Below are positions 19,328 to 29,684 of a stretch of 64,000 nucleotides of DNA, piece by piece. The translations under genes and the position numbers were made by a program. How positions within the stretch are numbered: position 1 is the first letter of the stretch; the number at the start of each line of letters is the position of its first letter. Origin of the DNA: Neoarius graeffei. Taxonomy: Eukaryota; Chordata; Actinopteri; Siluriformes; Ariidae. The stretch covers positions 7,798,793-7,862,792 of the forward strand of contig NC_083570.1 of assembly GCF_027579695.1 (NCBI RefSeq), in the 5' to 3' direction. Under the pieces are notes generated by a model that did not search any database, was not told where the DNA came from, and saw only the letters and a program-made list of their open reading frames with translations.

Positions 19328-21662
19328 CTCGTCTCGTCTCGTCTTCTTCCGCTTATCCAGGACCGGGTCGCGGAGGCAGCAGTCTAAGCATGGAAGCCCC
19401 AACTTCCCTTTCCCCAGACACCTCGGCCAGCTCCTCGGGAAGAACACCGAGGCGTTCCCAGGCCAGCCGAGAGACATAGTCCCTCCAGCGTGTCCTGGGT
19501 CTTCCCCGGGGCCTCCTCCCGGGGGGACATGCCTGGAACACCTCCCCAGGGAGGCGTCCAGGAGGCATCCGAAAAAGATGCCCGAGCCACCTCAGCTGGT
19601 TCCTCTTGATGTGGAGGAGCAGCGGCTCTACTCCGAGCTCCTCCCGAGTGACTGTGCTTCTCACCCTATCTCTAAGGGAGCGCCCAGCCACCCTGCGAAG
19701 GAAACTCATTTCAGCCGCTTGTATCCGCGATCTTGTTCTTTCTGTCATTACCCAAAGCTCATGACCCTAGGTGAGAGTCGGAACGTAGATCGACCGGTAA
19801 ATTGAGAGCTTCGCCTTTTGGCTCAGCTCCTTCTTCACCACGACGGACCGGTAAAGCGACCGCATCACTGCGGAGGCTGCACCGATCCGCCTGTCGATCT
19901 CACGCTCCATCCTTCCCTCACTCGTGAACAATATCCCGAGATACTTAAACTCCTCCACTTGAGGCAGGACTTCTCCACCAACCTGGAGAGGGCAAGCCAC
20001 CCTTTTCCGGTCGAGAACCATGGCCTCGGACTTGGAGGTGCTGATTCTCATCCCAGCCGCTTCACACTCGACTGCAAACCGCCCCAGTGCATGCTGAAGG
20101 TCCTGGTTTGAAGAAGCCAACAGGACAACATCATCCGCAAAAAGCAGAGATGAAATCCTGTGGTTCCCAAACAGGATTCCTTCCGGCCCCTGGCTGCGCC
20201 TAGAAATTCTGTCCATAAAAATTATGAACAGAACCGGTGACAAAGGGCAGCCCTGCCGGAGTCCAACATGCACTGGGAACAGGTCTGACTTACTGCCGGC
20301 AATGCGAACCAGACTCCTGCTCCGTTTGTACAGGGACCGGACAGCCCTTAACAAAGAGCCCCGAACCCCATACTCCCGAAGCACCCCCCACAGAATACCA
20401 CAGGGGACACGGTCGAATGCCTTCTCCAGATCCACAAAGCACATGTGGACTGGTTGGGCAAACTCCCATGAACCCTCGAGCACCCTATGAAGGGTATAGA
20501 GCTGGTCCAGTGTTCCGCGACCAGGACAAAAACCGCATTGTTCCTCCTGGATCCGAGGTTCGACTATTGGTCGAATTCTCCTCTCCAGTACCCTGGAGTA
20601 AACTTTCCCTGGGAGGCTGAGAAGTGTGATTCCCCTATAATTGGAGCACACTCTCCGGTCCCCTTTCTTAAAAAGAGGGACCACCACCCCAGTCTGCCAC
20701 TCCAGAGGCACTGTCCCCGACCGCCACGCGATGTTGCAGAGGCGTGTCAACCAAGACAGCCCCACAACATCCAGAGACTTGAGATACTCATGGCGGATCT
20801 CATCCACCCCCGGTGCCTTGCCACCGAGGAGCTTGCAAACCACCTCAGTGACTTCAGCTTGGGTAATGGACGAGTCCACCTCTGAGTCATCAGCCTCAGT
20901 CTCCTCAGTGGAAGACATGACGGTGGGATTGAGGAGATCCTCAAAGTATTCCTTCCACCACCCGACAATGTCCCCAGTCGAGGTCAACAGCTCCCCACCC
21001 ACACTGTAAACAGTGTTGGCAGAGTACTGCTTCCCCCTCCTGAGGCGCCGGACGGTTTGCCAGAATTTCTTCGAGGCCGACCGATAGTCCTTCTCCATGG
21101 CCTCCCCGAACTCCTCCCAGTTCCGAGTTTTTGCCTCTGCAACTGCCCGAGCTGCAGCACGCCTGGCCTGCCGATACCCGTCGGCTGCCTCAGGAGTCCC
21201 GGAGGTCCCTCCTAGAACTGCCACCTTATTGTGGTGGAGGGGTTTGTGTGCTTGAATGATCCTAGGAGCTATGTTGTCGGGGGCATTATGCCCCTGTTAG
21301 GGTTTCCCAAGGCAGACAGGTCCTAGGTGACAGTCCAGACCAAGAGCAGTTCACCAAAAAAACCCCTATGGAGAAAAAATCCAGGACCGTGACGTCGCCT
21401 GGTAGGATGCAGCCGGGGCCCCACCCTGGAGCCAGGCCCGGGGTTGGGGCTCGTATGCGAGCACTTGGTGGCCGGGCCTTTGCCCATGGGGCCCGGTCGG
21501 GCTCAACCCGAAGAGGTGACGTGGGCCCGACCTCCTGTGGGTTCACCACCCACAGAGGTAGCGGTAGGGGTTTGGTGCAGTGTGGATTGCGTGGCAGTCG
21601 AAGGCAGGGGCCTCGACGACCTGATCCCCGGACACAGTGGCTAGCTGTTGGGACATGGAATG
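19328..21662 (-). mobile_element. RTE-like LINE with 5' inversion (twin priming)
   Basis: Two parts of one insertion. 19328-21207 is the 3' part on minus, with RT motifs FVDLEKAFDRVP, LRQGCPLSP and LFADDVVLL and an ACGAG repeat tail. 21208-21662 is the 5' part on plus, from CCTCCTAGAACTGCCACC to GGGACATGGAATGTC. The target duplication TCGATTCCTGGT (12 bp, 19316-19327 and 21663-21674) encloses both. About 1 kb in between, the endonuclease region, was never inserted. Block 2 has the empty site at about 59630. Clade call (RTE/Rex3/Expander-like) is from recalled family resemblance. Confidence 0.88.
19767..21224 (-). CDS. RTE-like reverse transcriptase fragment
   Basis: 485-codon open frame covering most of the RT domain, with FADDVVLLASS (catalytic) intact, and continuing in another frame (19353-19748) into the C-terminal part (RRPRGRPRTRWRDYVSR). 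Reading frame shift near 19760. No endonuclease upstream because of the inversion, so it cannot be autonomous. Confidence 0.75.
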   Translation of the reverse strand: MAVLGGTSGTPEAADGYRQARRAAARAVAEAKTRNWEEFGEAMEKDYRSASKKFWQTVRRLRRGKQYSANTVYSVGGELLTSTGDIVGWWKEYFEDLLNPTVMSSTEETEADDSEVDSSITQAEVTEVVCKLLGGKAPGVDEIRHEYLKSLDVVGLSWLTRLCNIAWRSGTVPLEWQTGVVVPLFKKGDRRVCSNYRGITLLSLPGKVYSRVLERRIRPIVEPRIQEEQCGFCPGRGTLDQLYTLHRVLEGSWEFAQPVHMCFVDLEKAFDRVPCGILWGVLREYGVRGSLLRAVRSLYKRSRSLVRIAGSKSDLFPVHVGLRQGCPLSPVLFIIFMDRISRRSQGPEGILFGNHRISSLLFADDVVLLASSNQDLQHALGRFAVECEAAGMRISTSKSEAMVLDRKRVACPLQVGGEVLPQVEEFKYLGILFTSEGRMEREIDRRIGAASAVMRSLYRSVVVKKELSQKAKLSIYRSIYVPTLT

Positions 21663-22179
21663 TCGATTCCTGGTGATTTACCATTTTTCGTTTGGTTTAA
21701 TGCAATTTCAATTTCTGTTATAGTTCATTCCTCATCAAGTGTATGTTTGTCTTCATCCATTTCTTTGATGTCATCATTGATGGGATAAAATAAGACCTCA
21801 CATTCTGATTTATTAAATTCAAGTTACAATAAAAGAGCCAAATTTCATCCTGTACTCATTTCTGATCCCCTCCTAGAACTGCCACCTTATTGTGGTGGAG
21901 GGGTTTGTGTGCTTGAATGATCCTTTGAGCTATGTTGTCGGGGGCATTATGCCCCTGTCAGGGTTTCCCAAGGCAGACAGGTCCTAGGTGACAGGCCAGA
22001 CCAAGAGCAGTTCACCAAAACCCCTAATGGAGCAACAACCAAGGACCAAGACGTCGCCCGGTATGGCGCAGCCAGGGCCCCACCCTGGAGCCAAGCCCGG
22101 GGTTGGGGCTCGCATGCGAGTGCTTGGTGGCCGGGCCTTTGCCCATGGGGCCCGGCCGGGCTCAGCCTGAAGAGTTGAT

Positions 22180-23181
22180 GTGGGCCCGACCTCCTGTGGG
22201 TTCACCACCCACAGAGGTAGCGGTAAGGGGCTGGTGCAGTGTGGATTGGGTGGCAGTCGAAGGCAGGGGCCTCGACGACCTGATCCCTGGACACAGCGGC
22301 TAGCTGTTGGGACATGGAATGTCACTTCGCTGGGGGGGAAAGAGCCTGAGCTTGTGCGCGAGGTTGAGAGGTACTGGCTAGAGATAGTCAGGCTCACCTC
22401 CACGCACAGCTTGGGCTCTGGAACCCAGCTCCTTGAGAGGGGCTGGACTCTCCACTTCTCTGGAGTCACCCATGCTGAGCAGCGGAGGGCTGGTGTGGGC
22501 TTGCTTATAGCTCCCCTGCTCAGCCGCCATGTGTTGGAGTTTACCCCAGTGAACGAGAGGGTCGCCTCTCTGCGCCTTCGGATTGGGGAGAGGGCTCTTG
22601 CTGTTGTTTGTGCCTACGGGCCGAATAGCAGTGTAGAGTATCTGGCCTTCTTGGAGTCCCTGGGAGAGGTACTGAGGGGTGCTCAGACTGGGGACTCCAT
22701 TGTGCTACTGGGGGACTTCAATGCTCACGTGGGTGACGACAGTGACACCTGGAAGGGCATGGTTGGGAGGAACGGCCTCCCCGATCTGAACCCGAGTGGT
22801 GTTTTGTTATTGGACTTCTGTGCTAGTCACAGTTTGTCCGTAACAAACACCATGTTCAAGCATAGGGGTGTCCATAAGTGCACGTGGCACCAGGACACCT
22901 TAGGTTGGAGGTCGATGATAGACTTCGTTGTCGTTTCATCTGATCTCCGGCCCTATGTCTTGGACACTCGGGTGAAGAGAGGGGCTGAGGTGTCAACTGA
23001 TCACCACCTGGTGGTGAGTTGGATCCGCTGGCGGTGGAGGAAGCTGGACAGACCTGGCAGGCCCAAATGTATGGTGAGGGTCTGCTGGGAACGTCTGGCC
23101 GAGCACTCTTTTGGGGAGGTCTTTAACTCCCACCTCCGGGAGAGCTTTTCCCAGCTTCCGGGGGAGAGGGGGGGACATTGA
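22180..23181 (+). CDS. LINE apurinic-type endonuclease
   Basis: 333-codon frame. Endonuclease/exonuclease/phosphatase motifs in order: GTWNVTSL (about residue 44), [19 protein letters not shown] (about residue 183), SMIDFVVVS and [10 protein letters not shown]. This enzyme nicks target DNA to prime reverse transcription. The frame runs out at 23181, and the coding sequence continues in other frames (23111-23614, 23373-25019), so at least two frameshifts have accumulated. Confidence 0.8.
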   Translation: MGPTSCGFTTHRGSGKGLVQCGLGGSRRQGPRRPDPWTQRLAVGTWNVTSLGGKEPELVREVERYWLEIVRLTSTHSLGSGTQLLERGWTLHFSGVTHAEQRRAGVGLLIAPLLSRHVLEFTPVNERVASLRLRIGERALAVVCAYGPNSSVEYLAFLESLGEVLRGAQTGDSIVLLGDFNAHVGDDSDTWKGMVGRNGLPDLNPSGVLLLDFCASHSLSVTNTMFKHRGVHKCTWHQDTLGWRSMIDFVVVSSDLRPYVLDTRVKRGAEVSTDHHLVVSWIRWRWRKLDRPGRPKCMVRVCWERLAEHSFGEVFNSHLRESFSQLPGERGGH

Positions 23182-23372
23182 GTCTGAGTGGACCATGTTC
23201 TTTACCTCCATTGTGGACGTGGCTGTTCAGAGCTGTGGCCGCAAGGTCTCCGGTGCCTGTCGTGGCGGCAATCCCCGAACCCGGTGGTGGACACCGGAAG
23301 TAAGGGATGCCGTCAAGCTGAAGAAGGAGTCCTATCGGGCCATGTTGACCTCCAGGACTCCTGAGGCAGCTG

Positions 23373-25019
23373 ATGGGTATCGGCAGGCCAGGCGTGCTGC
23401 AGCTCGGGCAGTTGCGGAGGCAAAAACTCGGAACTGGGAGGAGTTCGGGGAGGCCATGGAGAAGGACTATCGGTCGGCCTCGAAGAATTTCTGGCAAACC
23501 GTCTGGCACCTCAGGAGGGGGAAGCAGTACTCTACCAACACTGTTTACAGTGCGGGAGGGGGAGCTGTTGACCTCGACTGGGGACATTGTCGGGCGGTGG
23601 AAGGAATACTTTGAGGATCTCCTCAATCCCACCGTCATGTCTTCCACTGAGGAGACTGAGGCTGATGACTCAGAGGTGGACTCATCCATTACCCAAGCCG
23701 AAGTCACTGAGGTGGTTTGCAAGCTCCTCGGTGGCAAGGCACCGGGGGTGGATGAGATCCGCCCTGAGTATCTCAAGTTTCTGGATGTTGTGGGGCTGTC
23801 TTGGTTGACACGCCTCTGCAACATCGCGTGGCGGTCGGGGACAGTGCCTATGGAGTGGCAGACTGGGGTGGTGGTCCCTCTTTTTAAGAAAGGGGACCGG
23901 AGAGTGTGCTCCAATTACAGGGGAATCACACTTCTCAGCCTCCCAGGGAAGGTTTACTCCAGGATACTGGAGAGGAGAATTCGACTCATAGTTGAACCTC
24001 GGATCCAGGAGGAACAATGCGGTTTTTGTCCTGGTCGCCGAACACTGGACCAGCTCTATACCCTTCATAGGGTGCTCAAGGGTTCATGGGAGTTTGCCCA
24101 ACCAGTCCACATGTGCTTTGTGGATCTGGAGAAGGCATTCGACTGTGTCCCCCATGGTATTCTGTGGGGGGTGCTTCGGGAGTATGGGGTTCGGGGCCCT
24201 TTGCTAAGGGCTGTCCGGTCCCTGTACGAACGGAGCAAGAGTCTGGTTTGCATTGCCGGCAGTAAGTCAGACCTCCAACATGCACTGGGGCGGTTTTCAG
24301 TCGAGTGTGAAGCGGCTGGGATGAGAATCAGCACCTCCAAGTCCGAGGCCATTGTTCTTGACCGGAAAAGGGTGGCTTGCCCTCTCCAGGTTGGTGGAGA
24401 AGTTCTGCCTCAAGTGGAGGAGTTTAAGTATCTCGGGATCTTGTTTACGAGTGAGGGAAGGATGGAGCGTGAGATCGACAGGCAGATTGGTGCAGCCTCC
24501 GCAGTGATGCGGTCGCTTTACCGGTCCGTCATGGTGAAGAAGGAGCTGAGCCAAAAGGCGAAGCTCTCAATTTACCGGTCGATCTACGTTCCGACTCTCA
24601 CCTATGGTCATGAGCTTTGGGTAACGACCGAAAGAACAAGATCGCGGATACAAGCGGCCGAAATGACTTTTCTTCGCAGGGTGGCTGGGCGCTCCTTTAG
24701 AGATAGGGTGAGATGCACAGTCACTCAGGAGGAGCTCGGAGTAGAGCTGCTGCTCCTCCACATCAAGAGGAATCAGCTGAGGTGGCTCGGGCATCTTTTT
24801 TGGATGCCTCCTGGACGCCTCCCTGGGGAGGTGTTCCAGGCATGTCCCCCTGGGAGGAGGCCCCAGGGAAGACCCAGGACACGCTGGAGGGACTATGTCT
24901 CTCGGCTGGCCTGGGAACGCCTTGGTGTTCTTCCCGAGGAGCTGGCCGAGGTGTCTGGGGAAAGGGAAGTTTGGGCTTCCACGCTTAGAGTGCTGCCTCC
25001 GCGACCCGGTCCCAGATAA
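23373..25019 (+). CDS. LINE reverse transcriptase with deleted active site
   Basis: 548-codon frame with FVDLEKAFDCVP and the C-terminal RWLGHLF/RTRWRDYVSR region. Compared with the neighbouring copy, about 66 residues are missing between GSKSDL and DLQHALGRF. That stretch holds both LRQGCPLSP and the catalytic FADD. The deletion is in frame and joins two S(N/K)xDL sites, which suggests slippage between short direct repeats. Enzyme certainly inactive. Confidence 0.8.
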   Translation: MGIGRPGVLQLGQLRRQKLGTGRSSGRPWRRTIGRPRRISGKPSGTSGGGSSTLPTLFTVREGELLTSTGDIVGRWKEYFEDLLNPTVMSSTEETEADDSEVDSSITQAEVTEVVCKLLGGKAPGVDEIRPEYLKFLDVVGLSWLTRLCNIAWRSGTVPMEWQTGVVVPLFKKGDRRVCSNYRGITLLSLPGKVYSRILERRIRLIVEPRIQEEQCGFCPGRRTLDQLYTLHRVLKGSWEFAQPVHMCFVDLEKAFDCVPHGILWGVLREYGVRGPLLRAVRSLYERSKSLVCIAGSKSDLQHALGRFSVECEAAGMRISTSKSEAIVLDRKRVACPLQVGGEVLPQVEEFKYLGILFTSEGRMEREIDRQIGAASAVMRSLYRSVMVKKELSQKAKLSIYRSIYVPTLTYGHELWVTTERTRSRIQAAEMTFLRRVAGRSFRDRVRCTVTQEELGVELLLLHIKRNQLRWLGHLFWMPPGRLPGEVFQACPPGRRPQGRPRTRWRDYVSRLAWERLGVLPEELAEVSGEREVWASTLRVLPPRPGPR

Positions 25020-25269
25020 AGTGGAAGAAGACGAGACAAGAAGAGACTCATTTCTGATCTTCTATGATATTATCATTGGTCATAAGCTTACTCATTTTTT
25101 TCTTAGTTTGTCTTTGTTTTTCAAGTCCGAAGAAATACGATTAATTTTTTTCACCCTGTTCGTTCCATCCAGCTCTTGATTGAGTGGAAACTCCATTTGC
25201 CTTTATTGTGTACCTTTCGTCTAGTTGAGACTGCAGCGACTGTAATTCTGAAATGTTTTCGAAGGATAG

Positions 25270-25902
25270 TCAAGTTTATTTGTATAGCGCTTTTAACAAT
25301 AAACATTGTCGCAAAGCAGCTTTACAGAATTTGAACGACTTAAAACATGAGCTAATTTGATCCCTAATCTATCCCCAGTGAGCAAGCCTGTGGCGACGGT
25401 GGCAAGGAAAAACTCCCTCAGACGACATGAGGAAGAAACCTCGAGAGGAACCAGACTCAAAAGGGAACCCATCCTCACTTGGGCAACAACAGACAGCCTG
25501 ACTATAATATTAACAGTTTTAACATGAGGACAGTTTCGTTGATGTTATAACTCTTCATTGATGGAAACTTCAGTGAAAAACTGTTCATGATAACTGCAGT
25601 CCTAAAGTTAGCAAGACAACTGTAGTCCTCAGCCATAAAAGCATTACTGTAAGAGTCCAGAGCATCCTCCAGGTATAACCCTCAATTATCCTCATGGGGC
25701 CGTCCTTCACAGGAGGATAAATCTCCGACCAGACACAGGGCACCAGGATGGATCAAGCAGGTCCGAGGGGCAGAAGAGGTCAGCATCTCAATCCCAGGAC
25801 CAACATGTAACTCAGAGGGACAGATGGGGGGGGAGAGAAAGAAAACACATGTTGTTAGGTATGCCCTAAAAATGACAAGTATTAAATCTGTGTGGTAGGC
25901 TC
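25270..25902 (+). mobile_element. 633-bp dispersed repeat in block 1
   Basis: Begins TCAAGTTTATTTGTATAGCG, a repeat head common in fish genomes (recalled, not searched). GGATAG abuts both sides (25264-25269, 25903-25908) and block 2 has the empty site near 60045-60052, so it is a real insertion. No frame or clear inverted ends seen. Could be a SINE- or LINE-like retroposon or a DNA element; class not settled. Confidence 0.65.
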
Positions 25903-26551
25903 GGATAGTTGTGTGTTATTTACTAATGTATTAATTTTATCAATCAGATCCTTTTGTTCTTGTCTCCTTATACGTGAAAGTTTTTTACCCATGCCAATTG
26001 CTATTTGTTTGACATTAAACTTAAATCATTCCCATTTACTCCTATCAGACATGTCTAACTCTTCAACCTCCAAAGTAAGAGACTTCACCTGATCACAAAA
26101 TTCACCGTTCTAATAAGTCGTGATTAAATGTCCAGATATTAGGAAGGATCTTATGTTGCTTAGACGTGAATAGGTTTAGACTAATCGTACAATGGTCTGT
26201 GAGCGGAGAGGCTGAAATTTCACAATCTAAAATATCATTATACAGCTCACAAGAGATAAGCCAGTAATCTAGTCTCGAACACTGACCGTTTCCTGCAGCA
26301 TTAAACCTTGTATATTGAATACAAGTTGGGTTTGATGACCTCCAAAAATCAATTACATTCGTTGTTGTTCATAAATTCAGTATAATGTGGCTGTAAATAG
26401 GTTGTGGATTCTTGTGAGGTATTCGATCTCACCATGAATCAGGGGCTATGTTAAAGTCTCTGCCCATTATCACTTTTTCTGAAGTACATGATGTTTTCCA
26501 TTCGTTAACAAGTTTACTTCATTCCTCTGTTATGATTTTGGGTACAAATAA

Positions 26552-27913
26552 GGCCCTGTCCACACGGCAACGGATTCAGGTGACTCCGATACAATTGCTT
26601 ATCGTTTAGGCCTGGCGTCCACACGGCACCGGCGTTTTGGGTGCCCAAAACGCAATCTTTTTGAGAACGGGTTCCAGAGTGGAAACATCTGGCAACGTTG
26701 CCGTTGTGAAGTCGTCTGGATGAGTAGAACGGATTTGTTTACGATGATGTCACAACCACATGACTGTGAGTGCTTCACGCCGGGTAGAAGTGTAACGAAT
26801 ATCACCAGGAAAAAGCCTTACAGAGCACTAGTGAGAGTGAAACACGAGCTTGGATATTATTATTATTATTATTATGTTCAGTGTTAGTTCACAGTAGTAA
26901 TGCAAGAAGCAGAATAGTGACAGTAATAGTGAAGCAAAAACATGTAATTGTACAAACACTGCAGCTCTACAGCAAAATATTCATTTATGAAATGGTCTGA
27001 TTCTTAACACCAGTAGTGCAAATGGTCTTCTCATTGCGATGCGATGCGAGTTGTCAACAAATCCTATAACTTGGTTCATGAAACGCGCTTACAAAATATT
27101 TTCACTGTGAATATTTATTGTGTAATGGTGCAATCCCACCAGCAAAAATAGGGAAAAAAAAGGAGCGATCTCACCTCTTCAGATGTTGATTTAAGTCCGA
27201 CAATACATTCCTCAAAAAGGGCGTAGAGGAGCAAATTAATCCAATTTATTCCGGACCATTAAAGACGCCGCCTTCCACGTAGAATCATACGTCATCCTTG
27301 CCGCCATATTGGATAGGTCAAAGCGGAGAATAAAGATTCATGTGCTGCCTTTAACTGTACCAACAGGTTTACCGTCCAAACGCGATCACATGGGATTACC
27401 TTTCACAGGTGAGAAACAAATTAATCCATCAACGTGTAGTATTCAATTTATTCCGGACCATTAAAGACGCCGCCTTCCGCGTAGAATCATACGTCATCCT
27501 CGCCGCCATATTGGATAGGTCAAAGCGGAGAATAAAGATTAGCTGAGTTTAACTGTACCAACAGGTTTGCCGTCCAAACGAGATCACATGGGATTACCTT
27601 TCACAGGTGAGACTGGAAAAATACTTTTCATTGTATCTGATCATTATAATGTAATTTTACAAACAGATTTTCCTGACTTTGTGGCTAATATGAAGTGTCG
27701 CACATTATGCGCATGCGTCCTTACTTCTTCTATTGTTATGGTGTCTCCGAAGGGACCGTCTTACAGCGCCCCTAGAGGTGTGGCATGTGTATTGCATCGT
27801 TTTCAGCAAGCGTTGCATTGCCATATGGACCTGATATTTTACTGACTGTTGCCCATTTGGACGCGATATATTTTTAAATAACATCTCGTTGCCGTTGTCG
27901 TGTGGATGTAGCC
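26552..27913 (+). mobile_element. Harbinger-like DNA transposon with THAP exon
   Basis: Imperfect inverted ends: GGCCCTGTCCACACGGCAAC on the left and GGCTACATCCACACGACAAC (reverse complement) on the right. Target duplication TAA (26549-26551, 27914-27916), the TWA type of PIF/Harbinger, supported by the empty site in block 2 near 60690. Inside are two tandem copies of a THAP zinc-finger exon. No nuclease domain seen, so non-autonomous. Ends resemble those of 41506-43717. Confidence 0.75.
27242..27612 (+). repeat. Tandem duplication containing THAP-like exon
   Basis: Two copies of about 170 bp (27242-27413, 27444-27612), around 90 percent alike by eye. Copy 1 plus-strand translation at 27335-27408 gives SCAAFNCTNRFTVQ...GITFHR followed by a GTGAG splice donor, matching the start of the THAP C2CH zinc finger (C-x4-C then FHR). 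Copy 2 has lost the first Cys. The rest of the domain would be on a later exon that I do not find. Confidence 0.65.
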
Positions 27914-28185
27914 TAAGGTTCATTTGGTTGTGCTAAGAACTGTCATATTGGTGAATTGCTCCTAGAGGGAACAAAAGAGTTAACCTGTTGTAATAATAGG
28001 ATTAAATAGGTGCAGTTCAATAACCACTTAACGTTAAAGATAATCGTTTACAGACCGGTCTAAAACATAGAAATCAGATTAAAATTCAAAAGGAGAGAGA
28101 GAAAGAACTTTATAAATTCATCCATCTTAGATAGATTATCTAACTGAATTATACTTCATTTCAGTGAGACAACACAGGAAATTTG

Positions 28186-28515
28186 CCTGAGTAAAATTTA
28201 CTCAAATTGAAGAAAATTTTACTCTGCGTCAGATAACATTTGGTCCCTCTCTAAAAAGAGTAAAAGTTACTCTTTTGGTAGAGCTGTTTTTCTAGAGTCA
28301 ATTCTGCTCAATTTAGTGTTAATATTTTACTCTTTGTGGTGCTATTTGACTCAGAGTGTCTTAAAATTAACTCTTGTGCCATTTTACTCAGTTCAGAGTT
28401 ATAATCAACTCTATTGTGAGAAACAGTAAATTTACTCTGCCAAAATTTTCCTCACCCTTGGAGAGGTTTCTGATCAGTTAAGAGTCAAAACTAACTAACC
28501 AGAGTAACTCTTCAG
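28186..28515. repeat. AGAGTAAA-motif repeat, block 1 copy
   Basis: About 330 bp holding more than a dozen GAGT/ACTC half-sites, often as pairs such as AGAGTAAAAGTTACTCTT. The same array is at 60961-61290 in block 2. No frame. Class unknown; could be the body of a miniature DNA transposon with many internal motif copies. Confidence 0.6.
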
Positions 28516-28559
28516 AATTGCTGTTACATTGAATTTACTGACATTTTGCCACCTAATAA

Positions 28560-29684
28560 AATAATGTATAATAACTAACAGACTTTACTAAATAAAAATC
28601 AACAAACTGTATACCCATGACTCAGTTTATTTCCCAGGCACTTGTTTTCTTTTTTACAAATCATCCATGATGACATGGAGAAAAAAAAAAACATTAAAAT
28701 AGTAAAAGTATTATAAAACACCACAATACAACAAAATTGAATACAAGGAAAAGAGTTTAAGAAAATTGGAGAAAAGCAAGAGAGTTACAAAAAGATGAAG
28801 AGAAGTGCACAGAAGGACTGAAAGAAATTCACCGCTTGCTGGCGTGGGGTGAATTTGTGCAACCTACGGCCTTTGTGTCGGGCCCCCCCGGACGGTTACT
28901 ACCGTGGATCCGCCGATTTCTGCCAAGTTTGGGCTCGTCAATGCTAGGTTGCTAGTGAACAAAACTTTCATCCTGAAGGATTTCCTTACTTCCCGGGGAC
29001 TGGATTTTCTCTGTGTGACTGAGACGTGGCTAGCTGTTGGTGAGTCCAGCGCCCTCACAGAACTTTTATCTGGGGATTGCTGCTATTTTAACTCCCCACG
29101 GACCTTGGGCCGAGGAGGAGGAATAGCGACCATTTATAAAAGTCATTATAAATGTAAGCAACTGTCTCTGTCATCTTCTTTTACCAGCTTTGAGATGAGT
29201 TTATTTGAACTGGCTCGCCCTCACACAGTGTTGTGTGCAGTGGTCTACAGACCTCCCAAATACAATAAGGACTTTATAAGTGACTTTTCTGATTTCCTGG
29301 CTGAAAATATTCCCAAGTATGACCGTGTCCTTATTGTTGGGGATTTTAATGTTCATGTGTGTTGTCCTGATAAGCCAATGGTGAAGGACTTTCTTAACCT
29401 TATTGACTCTTTTAATCTAGTACAGTCTGTTTCTGGTCCCACACAAGAATGTGGACACACACTCGATCTTGTTTTATCATATGGTTTGCCTGTTTTTAAC
29501 TTGGAGATCTGTGACGCAGTGTTTTCGGACCATATGCAACGACACGGACGAGCTTAGTTCATGGTTTCACTTCTCCTACCAAATTGTTTTAGACACTGTG
29601 GCTCCATTAAAAATTAGGCAGCCTAAAACTAAATGTGAACCCTGGCTAAATGACACTACTCGTGCTGTCAGACGCCAGTGCCGT
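28560..29684 (+). mobile_element. L2-like LINE 5' part, block 1, cut by ERV
   Basis: 5' untranslated part followed by an endonuclease frame (28904-29557: NARLLVNKTF, VTETWL, VYRPPKYNKD, VGDFNVHV, FSDH) and the start of the inter-domain region (to AVRRQCR). It stops dead at 29684 where the endogenous retrovirus LTR begins. The frameshift after FSDHMQRHGRA is identical in the block 2 copy, so the element was dead before the block duplicated. Clade call from the style of the RT in block 2. Confidence 0.75.

Larger units (their letters stand above)
21868..25045 (+). mobile_element. RTE-like LINE, full length but dead
   Basis: 3.18 kb, with the same 5' start (CCCTCCTAGAACTGCC) as the inverted copy next door and a 3' tail AAGACGAGACAAGAAGAG. 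Perfect 14-bp target duplication ACTCATTTCTGATC at 21854-21867 and 25046-25059; block 2 gives the empty site at about 59827-59840. Carries endonuclease and RT frames but the RT lacks its catalytic box. GC-rich compared with the AT-rich host block, as usual for this family. Confidence 0.9.
17526..28160 (-). mobile_element. Tx1-like LINE, block 1, split by five insertions
   Basis: Minus-strand pieces of a Tx1/L1-type LINE ORF2: C-terminal part (18137-18487, WNNRTITINRK onward), reverse transcriptase part (18515-18772, DNWRPITLL and GIRQGCPI), linker (25060-25263) and endonuclease end (25909-26551). The RT lacks about 65 residues between DYQSIIQ and the GIRQGCP box, including the LDFFKAFD catalytic block; block 2 has the same loss. 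Other pieces: 19162-19315, 21675-21853, 27914 on. Dead copy. Intervening material is listed separately. Confidence 0.75.

Noticed and set aside
22993-24794. Several long minus-strand open frames (for example 23123-23914)
   Set aside because: They are antisense shadows of the GC-rich RTE-like LINE coding strand, with no independent motif.
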